Position numbers and translations under genes: made by a program. From an uncultured Chlamydiae bacterium (lineage in GTDB: Bacteria > Chlamydiota > Chlamydiia > Chlamydiales > SM23-39): a stretch of 6,079 nucleotides of DNA. The stretch's first letter is position 1. Every line of letters begins with the position of its first letter. Shown in pieces: positions 4,961 to 6,079 of this stretch. Location: the NCBI GenBank assembly GCA_903864395.1, contig CAIPFQ010000085.1:1-6079 (forward strand). Reading direction: 5' to 3'. Under the pieces are notes generated by a model, which worked only from the letters and a program-made list of their open reading frames with translations, searched no databases and had not been told where the DNA came from.

Positions 4961-6079
4961 TCAGTGGGCTTGTCTCACCTTGCATGAAAATGACAAGGAA
5001 GGCAAGACCTTCAGAAGAAAATCTTGTACTGGAGCGCAGTGGATGTCATCTTGCATTAGACGTCTTTGACCACGGTAGAGAAGAAAGAGTTTCGCTTCAG
5101 GATAATCCTCTTTAAAGGCTTTCAAGCCAGAAAGATCGTTCCGAGAGACTGCATCGCCATTTTTCACTTCGATAGCGATAAAACAATCTTTTCCATAGAG
5201 CACAAAATCGACTTCTGATCCTCCACGTGTCCGCCAGAATGTTAATTCATAGTCGGTCTGCTGATCGTCTATCCACGCCTTAAGGTGTTGGGCTACCAAT
5301 CCTTCCAAAGCGGCTCCATGAATCTCTTCTGGTCTATCCAATGGGCCTCTTGGCCGAAGTGCTTGAAATACTCCTGCATCGAAAAGATAGAATTTTGGAT
5401 GAGAAGTTAAAGCCCGTTTCGCTCGTTTTGTAAAAACATTTAAGGTATAACTAAGGAGCATATCTTCTAAGATCTGTAAATAGTTAGACACTGTCGATCG
5501 GCTAACATTGCAATCAGAGGCAATATTATTCAAATTAAGTAAAGACCCGTGAGAAAAGCTTATGACTTCCAAAAATCGAGCGAAATCTCCCACGTTTCTT
5601 ACCAACCCTTCAGCTTGGATTTCCTCTTTTAGATACAATGCTGTGTAGGTGGTTAATACTGCTTCAGGGGATGTGTTATCCCAAGCTAATGGAAGCATGC
5701 CGATTTCTAAAGCCTTTGCCAGAGAAAATGACGATCCCATTTCAGCAGCAACGAAAGGATTCATAAATTTAAGAAGAGCTCTACCTGCCAATAAATCAAC
5801 GCCAGATCTCTTGAGTTTTCTTGCAGAGGAACCCGTCAGGATGAATTGATATCCTTTCTTCTGCTCTATAAGGTGATGCACAACAGAAAGTAGTTCTGGG
5901 ATTTTTTGAATTTCATCGATGACAATGGTTGTGTTGTCTCCTGCTCCTTCTGCCGTATTGATAAGGCGTTCTGGCTTGGCTCCATAAAAACTAACTTCAT
6001 GAGGTAAAAGGAGATCAATCCAAACTGCATTTGTATAGTGATCCTTTATCCACGTAGTTTTTCCAGTGCCTCGAGGGCC
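4961..6079 (-). CDS. AAA ATPase with C-terminal DUF4143 domain, N-terminus cut off by the right edge
   Basis: The frame is open from the right edge to a TGA at 4961, giving 372 residues; only a short N-terminus (perhaps 20-40 residues) is missing. It starts directly at the Walker A motif, GPRGTGKTT (1-9). Walker B is TIVIDEIQ (51-58), and a FILTGSSARKL sensor-1-like segment lies at 79-89, followed by LLAGRA. This is the AAA_14 pattern. A winged-helix-like segment (about 180-208, NIASDCNVSRSTVSNYLQIL) leads into the DUF4143 region, which ends with SEVDFVLYG (288-296) and AIEVKNG (302-308). The E-x-D ... EVK arrangement (Glu289, Asp291, Glu304, Lys306) resembles a PD-(D/E)XK nuclease-like core. 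The family is widespread in bacteria and archaea, often as multiple paralogues in a genome, and its function is not established. It is not a known T4SS component. It is on the same strand as the tra genes but separated by 164 bases, with no clear terminator between. Confidence 0.88.
   Translation of the reverse strand, partial: GPRGTGKTTWIKDHYTNAVWIDLLLPHEVSFYGAKPERLINTAEGAGDNTTIVIDEIQKIPELLSVVHHLIEQKKGYQFILTGSSARKLKRSGVDLLAGRALLKFMNPFVAAEMGSSFSLAKALEIGMLPLAWDNTSPEAVLTTYTALYLKEEIQAEGLVRNVGDFARFLEVISFSHGSLLNLNNIASDCNVSRSTVSNYLQILEDMLLSYTLNVFTKRAKRALTSHPKFYLFDAGVFQALRPRGPLDRPEEIHGAALEGLVAQHLKAWIDDQQTDYELTFWRTRGGSEVDFVLYGKDCFIAIEVKNGDAVSRNDLSGLKAFKEDYPEAKLFLLYRGQRRLMQDDIHCAPVQDFLLKVLPSLSFSCKVRQAH

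Noticed and set aside
4949..4965. Small inverted repeat ACTGA/TCAGT at the ATPase stop as a terminator
   Set aside because: The stem is only five base pairs with two G-C pairs and no U-run follows on the transcribed strand.
4797..4985. N-terminal extension of the pilin gene to a start at 4985 (170 residues)
   Set aside because: It would overlap the 3' end of the ATPase gene and place 63 mostly polar residues before the signal sequence. The ATG at 4796 has a strong ribosome binding site.
1..6079. tRNA genes, CRISPR arrays, insertion sequences or an origin of transfer
   Set aside because: I saw no tRNA-like cloverleaf, no regularly spaced repeats, no transposase coding and no terminal inverted repeats. 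Nearly every base is taken by the listed genes.

Overview
The window carries one block of a conjugative F-type type IV secretion system (T4SS), all on the minus strand, preceded by the end of an unrelated ATPase gene. Reading in the direction of transcription (right to left): a 5'-truncated AAA ATPase/DUF4143 protein (4961-6079); a 164-base gap with the only plausible promoter region (4797-4960); then traA (pilin), traL, traE, traK, traB, a thioredoxin-fold Dsb-like oxidoreductase, traV, and the N-terminal 310 residues of traC, which runs off the left edge. The traC fragment and the beginning of the ATPase were read directly by translating the sequence to the window edges.

The order traA-L-E-K-B-V-C is that of the F plasmid transfer operon. 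F genes such as traP, trbD, trbG and traR, which lie around traB-traV-traC in F, are absent. A CXXC disulfide oxidoreductase gene sits between traB and traV instead. The genes are packed as a single transcription unit: stop/start overlaps of 4 bases at K/B, Dsb/V and V/C, 8 bases at B/Dsb, 1 base at L/E, and gaps of only 3-6 bases at E/K and A/L. Most starts have a GGAG- or AAGG-like ribosome binding site.

Together the products cover most of the inner part of the apparatus. TraA is the pilin subunit, and TraL and TraE are inner-membrane assembly proteins. TraK, TraB and TraV form the envelope-spanning core (VirB9-, VirB10- and VirB7-like). TraC is the VirB4-type assembly ATPase. The Dsb-like protein probably oxidises or proofreads cysteines in exported Tra proteins. 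The coupling protein, relaxase, the TraF/H/N/U/W/TrbC pilus-assembly and mating-pair proteins and any origin of transfer are not in the window.

The organism must be Gram-negative. The proteins are divergent from enterobacterial F homologues, and A/T homopolymer runs are frequent. Chromosomal or plasmid-borne F-like tra clusters of this kind are known from amoeba-associated Chlamydiae, Rickettsiales and Legionellales. I lean towards an environmental chlamydia or another intracellular bacterium, but this is an inference with low confidence. The region is probably an integrated conjugative element, genomic island or plasmid. I did not find a truly novel system. The points most worth a second look are the Dsb insertion, the very short TraV, the nine-adenine tracts in traA, traB and the Dsb gene, and the neighbouring DUF4143 ATPase.
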